The notes under the pieces were generated by a model, which ran no database searches, was not told the DNA's origin, and saw nothing but the letters and a program-made list of their open reading frames with translations. Position numbers and translations under genes: made by a program. From Lachnospiraceae bacterium (lineage in GTDB: Bacteria; Bacillota; Clostridia; Lachnospirales; Lachnospiraceae): a stretch of DNA of 64,000 nucleotides. Below are positions 52,027 through 62,000 of the stretch, piece by piece (the stretch's first letter is position 1; each line of letters begins with the position of its first letter). The stretch spans positions 124,001 through 188,000 of the forward strand of contig JAKSRS010000001.1 in the NCBI GenBank assembly GCA_024403515.1, read 5' to 3'.

Positions 52027-52282
52027 CGCCAGCCGTGACTGAGCGAGCTTTGCTCGCGAAGGCGCATGGCTTTACTCGCGATGTGTGGCATATTCCCGCC
52101 AGCCGTGACTGAGCGAGCTTTGCTCGCGAAGGCGCATGGCTTTACTCGCGATGTGTGGCATATTCCCGCCAGCCGTGACTGAGCGAGCTTTGCTCGCGAA
52201 GGCGCATGGCTTGTTGGTTGCGAATGTTTTGTGCACCTCGCCAGCCGTGACTGAGCGAGCTTTGCTCGCGAAGGCGCATGGC
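52027..52282. repeat. Array of four identical 44-bp palindromic GC-rich repeats
   Basis: Four copies of a 44-bp unit lie at 52027-52070, 52097-52140, 52167-52210 and 52239-52282 (periods 70, 70 and 72 bp). Each unit starts CGCCAGCC, ends GGCGCATGGC, and contains the hairpin GCGAGC-TTT-GCTCGC. The first two spacers are an identical 26-bp sequence; the third is an unrelated 28-bp sequence. The unit is much richer in GC than its surroundings. Frames across the array encode low-complexity repeats of the APSRAKLAQSRLA type that I do not regard as protein. Confidence 0.9.
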
Positions 52283-52295
52283 GTAGACAAATCAC

Positions 52296-52327
52296 AACAA
52301 ACAGGGTACAGCTTTCGCTGTACCCTG
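52296..52327 (-). terminator. Intrinsic terminator of the 1731-residue surface protein gene
   Basis: Perfect 11-bp stem CAGGGTACAGC/GCTGTACCCTG with a GAAA loop on the minus strand, followed by TTTGTTGTG, 19 bp after the stop codon. Confidence 0.7.
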
Positions 52328-52346
52328 CAATCACTAATTGATATTC

Positions 52347-55300
52347 TTATTTTTTAATCTTCTGCAATTTACCTGTAATACCCCTTTTCTTCAACAGCTT
52401 AACATACGCACTGTATTTATTCTTCGGTACAGTAATGGTTGCAGTGGAACTTATAGACTTAAATGAATTAGCTCCTACATTTTTATCTGTCAACTTCGTT
52501 GACACAATCTTTACCGCCTTTAACTTTTTACAGTTTTGGAATGCAGACTTTCCTATACTTGCAACATTGGAACCAATTGTAAATTTACTCATAGATGAAC
52601 AATTGTAAAATGACTTTTCACCAATTTTGTTCACTTTAGCAAATGCCGGAACGTTTGACAATGAAGTGCAACCGCTAAAAGCGCTATCTGCAATTGTTGT
52701 TACTCCACTCGCGCCCTTTACTGTTTTAAGTTTTACGCAACCGGAAAATGCATTCTTTCCTATAGTCGTTACGCTCGATTCTACTGTTACACTAGTAAGT
52801 GATTTATGGCCTTTAAATGCATCAGATGCTATTTCATCGACTTTATATGTTTTATTGTTGATTTTCAGTTTACCAATGGAAATTGTCTTAAGTTTACTAT
52901 CTTTTGACTTTTTGTATGTTACCTTAAGTATTTTTCCAAGCGGACTCTCAATCACTGAATAAACATTCTTACCAACAGTCTTGCTTACCGACTTAACGGT
53001 TAAAACCAAATCTTTCTTTGCAAGTAATGCTTTGCCTTCTTTATCAGCATATAGGTTTTTACACTTTGTGCAGTCATAATAGCTTCTAACGCCATCTTTT
53101 TTAAGTGTTGCGTCTACTGCCGCATGGAAGTTCAAAGAATGTCCCAATGCAGGAATCGTTTCATATCTATATTCACCACATTCACATTCGTATTTTTTAC
53201 TTCCTTCAGATGTACATGTGGGTGTTTTGATTACACTCTCTTTCTCATAATTGCATACATGCTTTTCATCATCAGTTTTCCATACTTCAGCAAAAGAGTT
53301 GTTGTTCTCAGTATAAAACTCATCTATGTCAGAAATAACGTTTGTAAATATAAGGCATTCATTGTCCGCTGCAGATTCATATATATCTGAATAATTAAGT
53401 TCAACCTCGTATTCCTTATATTCATTTGCTCTTACTACATCGTCTTTGGAAAACAAAACTGTTCCCTTATCAGAAAGTAATTCTATCTTAGCCTGTGCAC
53501 CTTTAGTTCCTTCATTTCTGACGACTATTTTTGCAAACTTCTTCTGGTCCTTGCTAATAAATGTAGTTTCAGACACGAAATCAGGCTTTCCTAAGTCTAA
53601 TTCATAGGACTCTGCACTATCTCCTTCACTTAAGCCATCCGGGACTATAGTTATATAGACTTTTCCCGGAACTAGGCTTGAAAAGTCAGCAGAAACTTCA
53701 ACCTTCTGTGCTTCCATCGGAGCAATATTTACCGATCTTGTGACATCACAAATGTCAGAACCTCCAGGCATGCTTCCTATTTTAATATGAACATTATCCA
53801 ACATGGTATTTCCGTCGTTTTTGACGTATAAATCAAGCAGCTCATCCTCGTCAGAGTATCCTCTATCCATTCTCGTCATATAGTTTGACGCCTTAGATAT
53901 ATTTTCGCTCTTAAATAAAGAAGTACACCACTTAAATGTATTACCAACGAAAGCCAAACCAGCAGACTGTTTATTCACATCCCCCAAATATCTGATTTCA
54001 GATGTTTCATCATCAGATATTCTATTTACTCTGGTTGAAAGATAAGCCAGGCTATTATCTTTCAACGAAAAAGCATTTACATAATCTCCGCTTTCATTAC
54101 TAGTAATCGGACCAATCGTCCACTTACCATTAACATACTTAGTTCTATATATATCACGCTTGTCGCCGCTTTTCTTGAGATAATATATACTGTTTCTTTC
54201 TGTATCAATTACGAAGTCAGTTCCAGAAGGAATCTTCACACCAGAAATAGAGTGTGGAGCAACGCCAACCGTATCTGTGTAAAAAACAGCCCCGTCTCTG
54301 TTATATGCAAGAGAATTTCTTCCGTTGACTTTAGTATATTGTAGACATGAAAAGCTATACGGTTCATAAGAAAAAGGACTGGTACTTCCAATTTCTCTAT
54401 ATGCAAACTTTTTGTCCTCAGTACTCATATTACCATCAGCATCATATACATATGCTAATGTAGCTTTTTCTCCAATCAATCCCATTTTCAGACATGACAC
54501 ACCCGGAACATTGCGAATGATTGTTTCGGGTGTAGAAAAGCCTTTGTCATACTTCGACATATATATAAAATTATTTTTAGTTGCTCCAAAAGGATGATTA
54601 TCATTGTTCTCAACCCAGGCAACATATAGTACCCCCTTATCTACCAGCAATGTTGGCGAGAAAGAGTATATGCCTTTGTTTCCAAGAATTCCCAGAGTTT
54701 CAAACTTATCTGCTTTTTTATTATACTTTGCTACTTTTATTTGAAATGCTGAGGCATAAACGCTCGAATCAACATTTAAGCCAAACTCTTTTTCAGCCAC
54801 AAGATATGCAACGTAAATGTCTGTCCCATCTGTGTAAACGACAGGACGACATTCCGCAGTTTTTCCATCAAAGTCAACTGCTTTAGGTGCTTTAAAACCA
54901 CTTGAGTCATATAATCTATATTTAATTTGAGTTTTGTTAAGGTCTGTTCTACCGTCGGTTTCGTCTGTATAAACAAGCATCGTCACCCCACTTGCTTCTA
55001 CAATCTGTGGCATCGCATCAGGGTAGGCACCAATCACAACTGCATCTTTTGAAGTACTGACTTTGTTTATAGCAGATTTTGAGGATGGAACGATTGATGC
55101 ATACGAAGATGGGCTAGCAATAAATGAATCCAATTCATCTTGAACGTCAAACTGCGAAACTGCTTTATCTGCTATAGAAGAAGTTCTTGAATATATAATA
55201 GTTTCGCCTGATAAAAGAGGCTTTTCCCATTTCATCTTCGCTAAATAAGCTCTAATTCCAGCCTCTCCCGTTAATTTGATTTCTTCAATACCTCTATCTT

Positions 55301-57542
55301 TCGGCATAGGTGCTATGGCAACGACTGTAGACTTAAGCCCTGTTGCCCCGTACACACCCACACTTGCAAGTTGACCTACGCCGACACCTGCATATAAATC
55401 TATTTCAAAAGATAATTCAAGTTTCATATTGCTGTTAAACTTCTTGTTTGTAAAGTCATATATCACTTGACTATCGATACCAATTCCGCCTTCAACCCCA
55501 AGTTGAACTGTAATGGGAACAACCCAAACCATAGTGTTGTACTCAAACTCAGTTCCTACCTTGACAGCAATCAGCAATTTAATGCTTGCACTTTGAACCC
55601 CATTATTTTCTATTAGTTCACCGTACCCACCTATTGTAAAAGAAATATCTGAAGAAAAAGGAACAGCACCTTTAGTTTTTTTGAAGTAATTTTGATATTC
55701 GTTCAGAGCATGATCACTATTTTTAATGTTTGTGAACACATCTTCCAGAAATTTTTCAGCATCCTTCCCGGCTTTTTTAAACTCATCAATCCCATTATCT
55801 GCAAAATTTACAAGTACCAGGTGCCTATCTCCAATTTGTTCAATCGATACAGGCAACGTTACCGGCAACTCAAAAGACATTTTTTGTGCGCCAATCAGTG
55901 GAGTAGACGAAGATGTATCATACGGGAATTTAGCATCTAATTTTATCTCAGTGATTCCTACCGTTTTATCGGGTTTGGTCCTCAACATTAGCTGCTGATT
56001 CTTGGTCGTTCCATTAATATCAGTTACAGACACGCTATATTTTACATCTTTGTTTTTAGGGATGGGAACTCTATTAAACTTTCCTGTCTCGCTGATTCTT
56101 GTCTCATTGGCACCAATATGTAGCGTAAAATAGTCGACCTTACTAATGTCATCAACCTCACACTCAATGGTCATCGTATTTTTTGAATCATATATACAAT
56201 ATGCTTCAAACATGACATTCTTTTTATCACCAGGTTGTTTGAAAACAGCTCTATCGACTCTATCTATAGCAGTATCAACATTTTCAACCTCTTCATTTTT
56301 TTCGACATAATAAACCCCTGTGAAATTTACAAGGCAAGACGGTCTATATTCCTTTTCCAATACGCAATCGAAGTATCCCTCTAAAGCATAGTACGTCACA
56401 TTGTTTTCATTGTCATACATATTGTACGGAATACATATTTGAACATTTGTATTAAAATTACGCAAAATCAGTGTTTCCAAAGATTCACAACTCAACACAT
56501 CGGGTTGACAATTAAAGGTCATATCACTAAGATTTAATGTTTTAAGGCAAGTGTCCTCTAGAAACAATCTATCCATCTTTTTAACATTGGTCACATTCAA
56601 ACGACTAAGGTCAAGACTTTCCAAGCTGGTGCAATACATAAACATTTGTGTCATATCAATTACACTTGATGTATCGATGTTACTTAAATTGAGCTCAGTC
56701 AGGTTTTTACACCCGTAAAACATGGAACTCATGTCAGCAACTTTTGAAGTATTGAGTTTACTTAAATCGAGACTTGTCAACGAACTGCAACTTCCAAACA
56801 TAGCACACATATCAGTGACATTTGAAGTATCGAGTTTACTTAAATCGAGACTTGTCAACGAACTGCAACCTGAAAACATAGCACACATATTAGTGACATT
56901 TGAGGTATCGAGTTTACTTAAATCGAGACTTGTCAGCGAACTGCAACCATAAAACATAGATTCCATAACAGTGGCTTTTGAAGTATTGAATTTTCCACCC
57001 AAAACAATGCTCTTTAAGTTTTCACATTTGTGAAACATAGAATCCATTCTGGTTACATTTGACGAATTCAGTTTTCTCAAATCAAGACTGGTTAGACTGC
57101 TACAATCTCCAAACAAGTAATTAATGTCAGTGACTTTTGATGAATCAAAGTTATCTCCAAATATTATTTCCTTTACTCTGCTTTTATCGCTAGTGCATAG
57201 GGAAAGATAAAGATCACTTTTAGACTTATAGTCTAAATAAAGATATATGTCAGCTGACTGACTCACAAGTGAATCAAAATACCTTCCCGCACTCGAATCA
57301 CCTAATCCTTCACCGCAAACATACTCCAGATATGCATTATCACTTAATTTGAACATATAATAATCTATATCATCTTCATCCATATAATACTTGTAGAATT
57401 TACTTGTTGCCTTCTCAGTATCATATGTCTTTCCCTTATACTGAAATGTCCGTGCATAAGACGACAAACCGCAAACATAAAAAAAGAACAATAAGATAAA
57501 TAATGTTCCAAAAAGTTGATTAATAAACCTATTATTTTTCAT
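52347..57542 (-). CDS. Giant secreted leucine-rich-repeat (BspA-like) surface protein
   Basis: A 1731-residue secreted protein with signal peptide (about 1-31, LFILLFFFYVCGLSSYA). BspA-type repeats of the DUF285 kind follow (about 130-370; units of about 26 residues such as CSSLTSLDLSKLDTSNVTNM). Next come a beta-rich region (about 440-800) and propeller-like repeats (about 820-1230; VDKGVLYVAWVE). After these are a CARDB-like segment (about 1240-1410), a cysteine/histidine module (about 1425-1475; CTSEGSKKYECECGEYRYETIPALGH) and C-terminal LRR_5 repeats (about 1555-1695). There is no LPXTG motif or dockerin. Such proteins bind host or plant polymers or other cells; the ligand is unknown. Confidence 0.85.
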   Translation of the reverse strand: MKNNRFINQLFGTLFILLFFFYVCGLSSYARTFQYKGKTYDTEKATSKFYKYYMDEDDIDYYMFKLSDNAYLEYVCGEGLGDSSAGRYFDSLVSQSADIYLYLDYKSKSDLYLSLCTSDKSRVKEIIFGDNFDSSKVTDINYLFGDCSSLTSLDLRKLNSSNVTRMDSMFHKCENLKSIVLGGKFNTSKATVMESMFYGCSSLTSLDLSKLDTSNVTNMCAMFSGCSSLTSLDLSKLDTSNVTDMCAMFGSCSSLTSLDLSKLNTSKVADMSSMFYGCKNLTELNLSNIDTSSVIDMTQMFMYCTSLESLDLSRLNVTNVKKMDRLFLEDTCLKTLNLSDMTFNCQPDVLSCESLETLILRNFNTNVQICIPYNMYDNENNVTYYALEGYFDCVLEKEYRPSCLVNFTGVYYVEKNEEVENVDTAIDRVDRAVFKQPGDKKNVMFEAYCIYDSKNTMTIECEVDDISKVDYFTLHIGANETRISETGKFNRVPIPKNKDVKYSVSVTDINGTTKNQQLMLRTKPDKTVGITEIKLDAKFPYDTSSSTPLIGAQKMSFELPVTLPVSIEQIGDRHLVLVNFADNGIDEFKKAGKDAEKFLEDVFTNIKNSDHALNEYQNYFKKTKGAVPFSSDISFTIGGYGELIENNGVQSASIKLLIAVKVGTEFEYNTMVWVVPITVQLGVEGGIGIDSQVIYDFTNKKFNSNMKLELSFEIDLYAGVGVGQLASVGVYGATGLKSTVVAIAPMPKDRGIEEIKLTGEAGIRAYLAKMKWEKPLLSGETIIYSRTSSIADKAVSQFDVQDELDSFIASPSSYASIVPSSKSAINKVSTSKDAVVIGAYPDAMPQIVEASGVTMLVYTDETDGRTDLNKTQIKYRLYDSSGFKAPKAVDFDGKTAECRPVVYTDGTDIYVAYLVAEKEFGLNVDSSVYASAFQIKVAKYNKKADKFETLGILGNKGIYSFSPTLLVDKGVLYVAWVENNDNHPFGATKNNFIYMSKYDKGFSTPETIIRNVPGVSCLKMGLIGEKATLAYVYDADGNMSTEDKKFAYREIGSTSPFSYEPYSFSCLQYTKVNGRNSLAYNRDGAVFYTDTVGVAPHSISGVKIPSGTDFVIDTERNSIYYLKKSGDKRDIYRTKYVNGKWTIGPITSNESGDYVNAFSLKDNSLAYLSTRVNRISDDETSEIRYLGDVNKQSAGLAFVGNTFKWCTSLFKSENISKASNYMTRMDRGYSDEDELLDLYVKNDGNTMLDNVHIKIGSMPGGSDICDVTRSVNIAPMEAQKVEVSADFSSLVPGKVYITIVPDGLSEGDSAESYELDLGKPDFVSETTFISKDQKKFAKIVVRNEGTKGAQAKIELLSDKGTVLFSKDDVVRANEYKEYEVELNYSDIYESAADNECLIFTNVISDIDEFYTENNNSFAEVWKTDDEKHVCNYEKESVIKTPTCTSEGSKKYECECGEYRYETIPALGHSLNFHAAVDATLKKDGVRSYYDCTKCKNLYADKEGKALLAKKDLVLTVKSVSKTVGKNVYSVIESPLGKILKVTYKKSKDSKLKTISIGKLKINNKTYKVDEIASDAFKGHKSLTSVTVESSVTTIGKNAFSGCVKLKTVKGASGVTTIADSAFSGCTSLSNVPAFAKVNKIGEKSFYNCSSMSKFTIGSNVASIGKSAFQNCKKLKAVKIVSTKLTDKNVGANSFKSISSTATITVPKNKYSAYVKLLKKRGITGKLQKIKK
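56720..56990 (-). repeat. Tandem near-identical 78-bp repeats within the LRR coding region
   Basis: Consecutive units encoding CSSLTSLDLSKLDTSNVT..M are nearly identical at DNA level over about 3 units, so the region has probably expanded or recombined recently. Confidence 0.75.
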
Positions 57543-57596
57543 TCCTCAAATCCCTCCATGACCAATTTTTACATTGTCCTCTATTAGCTACTTACT

Positions 57597-57625
57597 ACTA
57601 TAAAATGGTAGGATAAATAGTGCAA
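57597..57625 (-). promoter_or_regulatory. Promoter of the 1731-residue surface protein gene
   Basis: On the minus strand TTGCAC (57625-57620) and TATAGT (57602-57597) with a 17-bp spacer, 55 bp upstream of the start codon. Confidence 0.6.
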
Positions 57626-57702
57626 GAACCAATAATATTAGCTCATCCACTGTTAGTTCATATAAAAAGAATATCTATAGATTTCTATTATCAGATGAAC
57701 AA

Positions 57703-57742
57703 ACAAAAAAATCGGCCCCGCAAATTGTCTGAGCCGATTTTT
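57703..57742 (-). terminator. Intrinsic terminator of the Rpn-family gene
   Basis: AAAAATCGGC/GCCGATTTTT stem with a 17-nt loop, followed by TTTTTTTG on the minus strand, after the stop codon at 57780. Confidence 0.8.
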
Positions 57743-57779
57743 CTTCATTTATAATTCTTCGATTACTATGCTAATTCTA

Positions 57780-58721
57780 TTAGTCGCTTTCCTCATCTGC
57801 CTCCACACATCCAGCAGACGCCTCATACTCGCAAACCAACTCATCAAACTCTTCTTCGGGGATATCGAGCAAAGACAAAACATCTTCCTTTGATATCATA
57901 CCTTTTTTATATGCCTTAGCAAACGCAATCTCACCCTCTTTGCGTCCCAGCTGAATGCCCTCTTTGCGCCCTAACTGAATGCCCTCTTTGCGTCCTAACT
58001 GAATACCCTCTTTCAAGGCATCTCTTCTAGCATATTTTTCTCTGGTTTCAAAGGTCATATCAATATTCATAATACGTAGTACCTCATCCCGATTTGCGGT
58101 TAAAAACTCTTTTAATATATCTTCTTCAATACATTTATCAATTGCTTTGGCAATTGGATTTTCAACATTCTTTTGCTGATTATCTCTTATTATTTCAATA
58201 AACGCAGTGTACTGACTAAGCACACGACAGCCTTTCATAAACTCTGTATTATTTCCAGGATTTATATTATATACGATACATTCAAGTTCCAGCGAAGATG
58301 CCTCGTTCGTTGTAAACATATCGGATAGTTTCAATATTTCTTTCTCTGGTCTTCTTCTCGTTCCATTGTAGAAAACAGCTACCTTAGGTGTAGGAATTCT
58401 TATTTGTGTCTCCCCATATAAGTTCAACTCGTTGCTTGTAACGTACTTCTTATATATATCCGCCACATATATTAACATTCTAAGTGGCATATTAGGATTG
58501 TAGGTCGACTGATGTTCATACAAATTCAGATTAGTATCTATAATAAATGAAGCATCATTTTTAATTGTTAATGTAACCCCACTATCCATAGATAAAATTT
58601 CTATCAATTCCGGATCATCGTACGACGACCCATTTAGAGCATTGTACACTTCCAATGCATACTTTTTCTCTTGCATAAGCATAGAAAAAACATCACTTTT
58701 TACCTCACGGTTCTCTTTCAT
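57780..58721 (-). CDS. Rpn-family recombination-promoting nuclease/putative transposase
   Basis: A 313-residue protein of the Rpn (PD-(D/E)XK nuclease/transposase_31-like) family. The N-terminal nuclease-like core includes DVFSMLMQEKKYALEVYNALNG, DASFIIDTNLNLYEHQSTYNPNMPLRMLIYVADIYKKY and PTPKVAVFYNG. Residues 239-262 are three perfect 8-residue repeats (GIQLGRKE), and an acidic tail ends the protein. The Rpn proteins of E. coli are nucleases that promote recA-independent recombination; many copies occur in Lachnospiraceae genomes. No transposon ends were seen, so it is not treated as a mobile element here. GGAGG lies 8 nt before the start. Confidence 0.82.
   Translation of the reverse strand: MKENREVKSDVFSMLMQEKKYALEVYNALNGSSYDDPELIEILSMDSGVTLTIKNDASFIIDTNLNLYEHQSTYNPNMPLRMLIYVADIYKKYVTSNELNLYGETQIRIPTPKVAVFYNGTRRRPEKEILKLSDMFTTNEASSLELECIVYNINPGNNTEFMKGCRVLSQYTAFIEIIRDNQQKNVENPIAKAIDKCIEEDILKEFLTANRDEVLRIMNIDMTFETREKYARRDALKEGIQLGRKEGIQLGRKEGIQLGRKEGEIAFAKAYKKGMISKEDVLSLLDIPEEEFDELVCEYEASAGCVEADEESD
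57936..58007 (-). repeat. Three 24-bp tandem repeats in the Rpn-family gene
   Basis: Three copies encode GIQLGRKE each, with only a few silent differences. A repeat of whole codons can change copy number without a frameshift. Confidence 0.88.
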
Positions 58722-58741
58722 GTATTACCTCCTGTTTTGTC

Positions 58742-58768
58742 GCAGGAAGTCTCATATCTGATTCCTGC
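58742..58768. promoter_or_regulatory. Inverted repeat in the Rpn-family gene leader
   Basis: GCAGGAA/TTCCTGC (7 bp) with a 13-bp loop lies 20-47 bp upstream of the start codon. It could be a leader hairpin. The rest of the 353-bp gap (58722-59074) is AT-rich with no gene that I can support, plus the terminator at 59031-59054. Confidence 0.35.
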
Positions 58769-59030
58769 TATAAAGTATGATTTTTAAGCAAGATTTTCAG
58801 ATATCCAAAGAATTGTAAGAATAAAAGAATTGAACGCCCTAGTATATGCCTACATTCAGGCTTTCAAATGATAGATGAAATATTGCTTACCAAGAGTATA
58901 TCCCCCTTCTTTTAGAATAAGCAAATACATTATCTTAAAATAATTCACAAACTTTTTTCACATAATTTCGCAAACCAACCGTCAAACAGCGATTATTAGC
59001 GACTTTTTCAGTGTCAAAGCAACCACGTAA

Positions 59031-59054
59031 AAGAGGCGCCAAGTGGCGCCTCTT
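59031..59054 (-). terminator. Candidate terminator of the large secreted protein gene
   Basis: Perfect 10-bp stem AAGAGGCGCC/GGCGCCTCTT with a 4-nt loop, 20 bp after the stop codon at 59075. Only a short T-run follows on the minus strand. Confidence 0.6.
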
Positions 59055-59074
59055 CACTGTTACTTCTCGTAGTT

Positions 59075-62000
59075 CTATTTAGTTTTAACGGCACTTTTGT
59101 ATGTAGTCCAAGCAGAAGTTATCTTGTTCTTTCCGTCAGCACCATAAGCCCTAATACGAACATAGTATGCAGTTTTAGACTTAAGTTTCTTAATTACGGT
59201 TGAAGTAGTTTTTGCGTTCTTTACTGTAACCTTAGATACTCCTTTAAGGAAATTCTTATCAAGCGCATATTCGATTTCATATCCGCTGACATTAGTTTTT
59301 CCTTTGTTCCAACTAATCTTTAAGCTTGTTTTATCGCCAGTAACCTTAAGACCTGAAACACTTGAAACGGTTTTGTTCTTGTCTACAATTGTAAAATATT
59401 TTGTCTCAGTACCCTTATAGTTATCTTTGAATTTAATAATAATGGAAGCTTTGCCTTTTTTAACGTTGTTCTTATATGAAATGTCATAGTACTTTGAAGG
59501 TATAGCCTTTCCATTAACATCGACTATTTTTACAGGCTGCTTTATGGCTTTTCCGGTGTACTTAGCAGTATCACTATAGGTGATATAAGCTCTGTTGATC
59601 TTAGTTTCCGATAAAATCTTTTTACATACACTGCAGGATGAAACTATCTTTCCGTCCTTAGCAGTTGTAGCCGGAGTTATCTTCTTGCTTTCCTTATGTC
59701 CTAAAGCTTTACCGTAAGTATATGTCTCAGATAGTTTCTTATGGCATGTTGAGCACTCATAGTAATAGATCGCAGGTTGTGTACAGGTTGCCGCAGACTT
59801 AAGTAATCCGCTGGAAACATTTTTGTTCTTTGTATGCCCGGTAGCTTTAATTAATCCTTTTCCTTCAGTCGCCTTCCATGCGCTGATATCAATTATTTCT
59901 CTTTCACAATTACTGTCTTCAAAGAAAGAGCCACACACGCAGGAGTAGTATTCCTTTGTACCCGCTTTTTCACATGTCGCGGGGACAGCATTTACCTTTA
60001 CACCTTCGTGTACATGAGCAGCTTCTTTCATTACGACGATTGGTGAAAAACCATGTACGACAAAAGAAATTCCTTCGTCTGTTTTAGTAACAACCGGATA
60101 TTCAACATCACCGACAGCATAATTTGCGTAATCTTTTGTAAAAATATGAGCTACCGAAATATTAGTATCGATGTCAGTACCTTCAGGATAAGGAAGCGTA
60201 ACTTTAACTCCCTCTTCAGGAAAATCGTCCGGGTCAACATTTACCCAGGCTGTGCCGTCTAAAGTCCAAAGACTTGCATCGTATACCCAATCATCCAAGA
60301 CATTTTTTCCTTCTTTGATTTCGGAAATCTGATCACCTAGCTGTTCATCAACGCTTTCCATCTCTTCGGATGAAACGACATAGTCAAAATATATGAATAT
60401 GTAACTTCCAAGCTGATTTTTTACCTTATGATCATATACGTATGCTACTTTCTTTTCAGTTTTAAAGAAAGCCCCCTCACTTCCACTTTCCAAAAAGCAG
60501 GGAATAAGTTCCACTACAGGGTTTAGAGGATCAAAGGGCATATGGTTCGACAAGTCTTCCGTAACTGCCCAGATTATTCGTCCAACATTTTCCTCGCCCA
60601 CAAACTGTGTAAAGTCGACATTATATGAGTTATACACGCCTGATGAAACCTCAGGAACAATGTTTCCAAAGTCAATCTGTGGTGTTATAGATGAATCATC
60701 AGCCTCAAAAGAAACATTTTCTTTATGGAGCATGCTTTCAATTTCCTGCTGTGAGTAGTTGCCTTCTACCTTAATTAAGGCGTAGATATAGTAACCGTCA
60801 TTTTCTTCATCGGCAAATCTACCTCTAAACTTATTACTACCCTCAAGTTTTGAAAATACTCCAGAACCGCTACTATTTTCCCCATAGCAAACATCTCCCC
60901 AGGACTGGCTTATTATATTGCATCCTGTAAGAATCGATGAACTTGTTTCAATAGTGAATTCCTCTCCTGAAATTGTATCTTTAATGCTGTCCCAGTTGGC
61001 AATCTTATAATTTAAGACTACCATTGTATATTCTTTATCACTATTGATTGAAGCTTTTATCGTTTCCGGATGAAGGTTGTGAAAATATTCCATTAGATAC
61101 TTTATCTTAATGTTATTTTCTAAGTTTATATACGGAATTGCGCCACCAAACTCAAGGGTAACCAGTTCAGTATTTTCACTTAAATCAAGAACTACATTTT
61201 CTACTCCATGTGTTATCAGTGTCTGAAGGTTAATAAAAAAGCCAATGCCTGTGTAATCTTTTATCGAATGACTCTCGATTCTTAGAACTGCATCTGCTTC
61301 AGTCACAGATAAAGCTCCGTTTTTATCTGAATCGAAATTATCCGCAATATGCTTTCTAAACTCCGCATCAGGGAAGTTGTCTTCTGTGATGAGAAGCTGA
61401 CCATTATTATCTAATACGCCTTTACTAAAAGAAGTTCTTGTATGGATGATCGGTTCAGGTATCTCGTCGTCATCGTCATCATCATCGTCATCATCATCGT
61501 CATAGTTTGCTTCGTCATCAGGTTCTGATGCTAGTTTTACATTAAAGTATGTATTAGCAAATCTTTCGTAAAAATGATCCGGAATAATTGCCCAGTACTG
61601 TGCATCTTTAGTTGCCGAAAACTCGACACGGTTTTCACCTGAAGCGAGTAGTGAACTGAAATCTTCTGAAAAAATCAATATATCAAGAGCCTCATCTTCG
61701 TCAGCGCCATATTCTTCCTTGGCAAGACCATTCATCACTGCTTTGATAGTATCATTGTAGTCAGATTTAAATTTAATCGCGTAGACCGAATCGCTTACGG
61801 GATCATCATAGTCTTTCACATACAGATTTTCGCCACTGTACTCAGCCTTTCTGCAAACCCAGGACTTTAATACAAACTCATTATCTGCCTGAATAATCAT
61901 GCTATTTGATTCATCTGCATCAAGGTCCATTACAAAGTGCTTTCGAGCGTCACTGGTATATATGCTGCCATTGCTGTCCGAAAGTTCAATACTTATATTC

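Noticed and set aside
52027-52282. CRISPR array
   Set aside because: The repeats are 44 bp and palindromic, but the first two spacers are identical and only three exist; no cas genes are present. It is a tandem palindromic repeat.
51927-52334. Small protein(s) with repeated APSRAKLAQSRLA-type sequence
   Set aside because: All six frames across the array are repetitive, no ribosome binding site fits, and the pattern is a by-product of the DNA repeat.
57780-58721. Insertion sequence carrying an Rpn 'transposase'
   Set aside because: No terminal inverted repeats or target duplications are seen around the gene, and it has its own terminator and leader. Rpn proteins are better described as nucleases.
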